From Anaeroglomus sp964630775 (GTDB lineage Bacteria > Planctomycetota > Phycisphaerae > Sedimentisphaerales > Anaerohalosphaeraceae): a stretch of DNA of 64,000 nt. Every line of letters starts with the position of its first letter. The stretch's first letter is position 1. Positions 63,948-64,000 of this stretch are shown piece by piece. Under the pieces are notes generated by a model. It worked only from the letters and a program-made list of their open reading frames with translations, did no database searches and was not told the DNA's origin. The stretch lies in the NCBI GenBank assembly GCA_964630775.1, contig CAZVYY010000009.1, positions 1-64,000 on the forward strand. The letters run 5' to 3'. A program made the translations under genes and the position numbers.

Positions 63948-64000
63948 TTGACAAAGCCTGATTTAGGGGGATAATGGCCGCCAGTTATGACTCAGGAAAA
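63948..64000 (+). promoter_or_regulatory. Promoter and possible gene start at the window edge
   Basis: TTGACA (63948-63953), a 16-base spacer and GATAAT (63970-63975) form a good promoter. ATG at 63987 follows closely and opens the frame MTQE up to the window end. The gene, if real, is only four codons long here, so nothing can be said about its product. Confidence 0.4.

Noticed and set aside
1..64000. CRISPR array, rRNA operon, prophage or complete insertion sequence
   Set aside because: No regular direct-repeat spacing, rRNA sequence, phage genes or transposase ORF was found in the window.

Overview
The window looks like chromosome of a polysaccharide-degrading planctomycete, probably class Phycisphaerae (Sedimentisphaerales-like). 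This is inferred from the gene content, not from a marker-gene tree. The evidence is: ECF sigma factors of the Rhodopirellula/Verrucomicrobium type paired with FecR/LamG proteins; many secreted LamG proteins and hydrolases with dockerin-like C-termini; a PadR/HAAS pair; a BlaI/BlaR1 pair with a long extracellular tail; a Tat-exported sulfatase; and an RACo-type corrinoid activator, which suggests anaerobic metabolism. No prophage, CRISPR array, complete insertion sequence or rRNA operon was seen.

Layout. 0-10 kb holds regulatory genes: PadR with a truncated HAAS-type membrane protein, BlaI/BlaR1 with a double operator on the promoter, an ECF sigma/anti-sigma/secreted coiled-coil operon, a 27-residue basic peptide gene, and the RACo-like protein. 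10-20 kb holds a secreted trypsin-like protease, a GH2 plus beta-helix operon, and the first sigma/FecR-LamG/LamG-dockerin cassette. 20-30 kb holds a HEAT lipoprotein, Lnt, orphan DNA methyltransferase, HAD phosphatase, a YkgJ protein, an M23 peptidase gene interrupted by two in-frame TAG codons, a DUF4143 ATPase, and a frameshifted SEC-C gene. 30-40 kb mixes housekeeping (tRNA-Gly, trigger factor, dephospho-CoA kinase, Rho) with a GH5-like enzyme, an LEA2-type lipoprotein and a GH44 enzyme. A group II intron fragment lies directly after the Rho terminator. 40-46 kb is the second sigma/FecR/LamG-dockerin cassette and a secreted protein of unknown function. 46-52 kb has a GH18-like/GH76 pair sharing one crystallin-LamG-dockerin tail, and an MFS transporter. 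52-64 kb has an asparagine-synthase-like protein, a short UvrC, GH29 fucosidase, a PfkB kinase, a C10 protease with dockerin, and a sulfatase.

How the genes may work together. Seven secreted proteins end in dockerin-like repeats but no cohesin is visible, so their anchoring partner is unknown. The two sigma/FecR/LamG cassettes may be envelope-signalling units, each with its own secreted LamG partner. GH2, GH29, GH44, GH76, GH5-like, beta-helix and sulfatase genes point to degradation of complex, possibly sulfated, algal or fungal polysaccharides. A family of short palindromes followed by CTAC is scattered between genes and may be a REP-like element.
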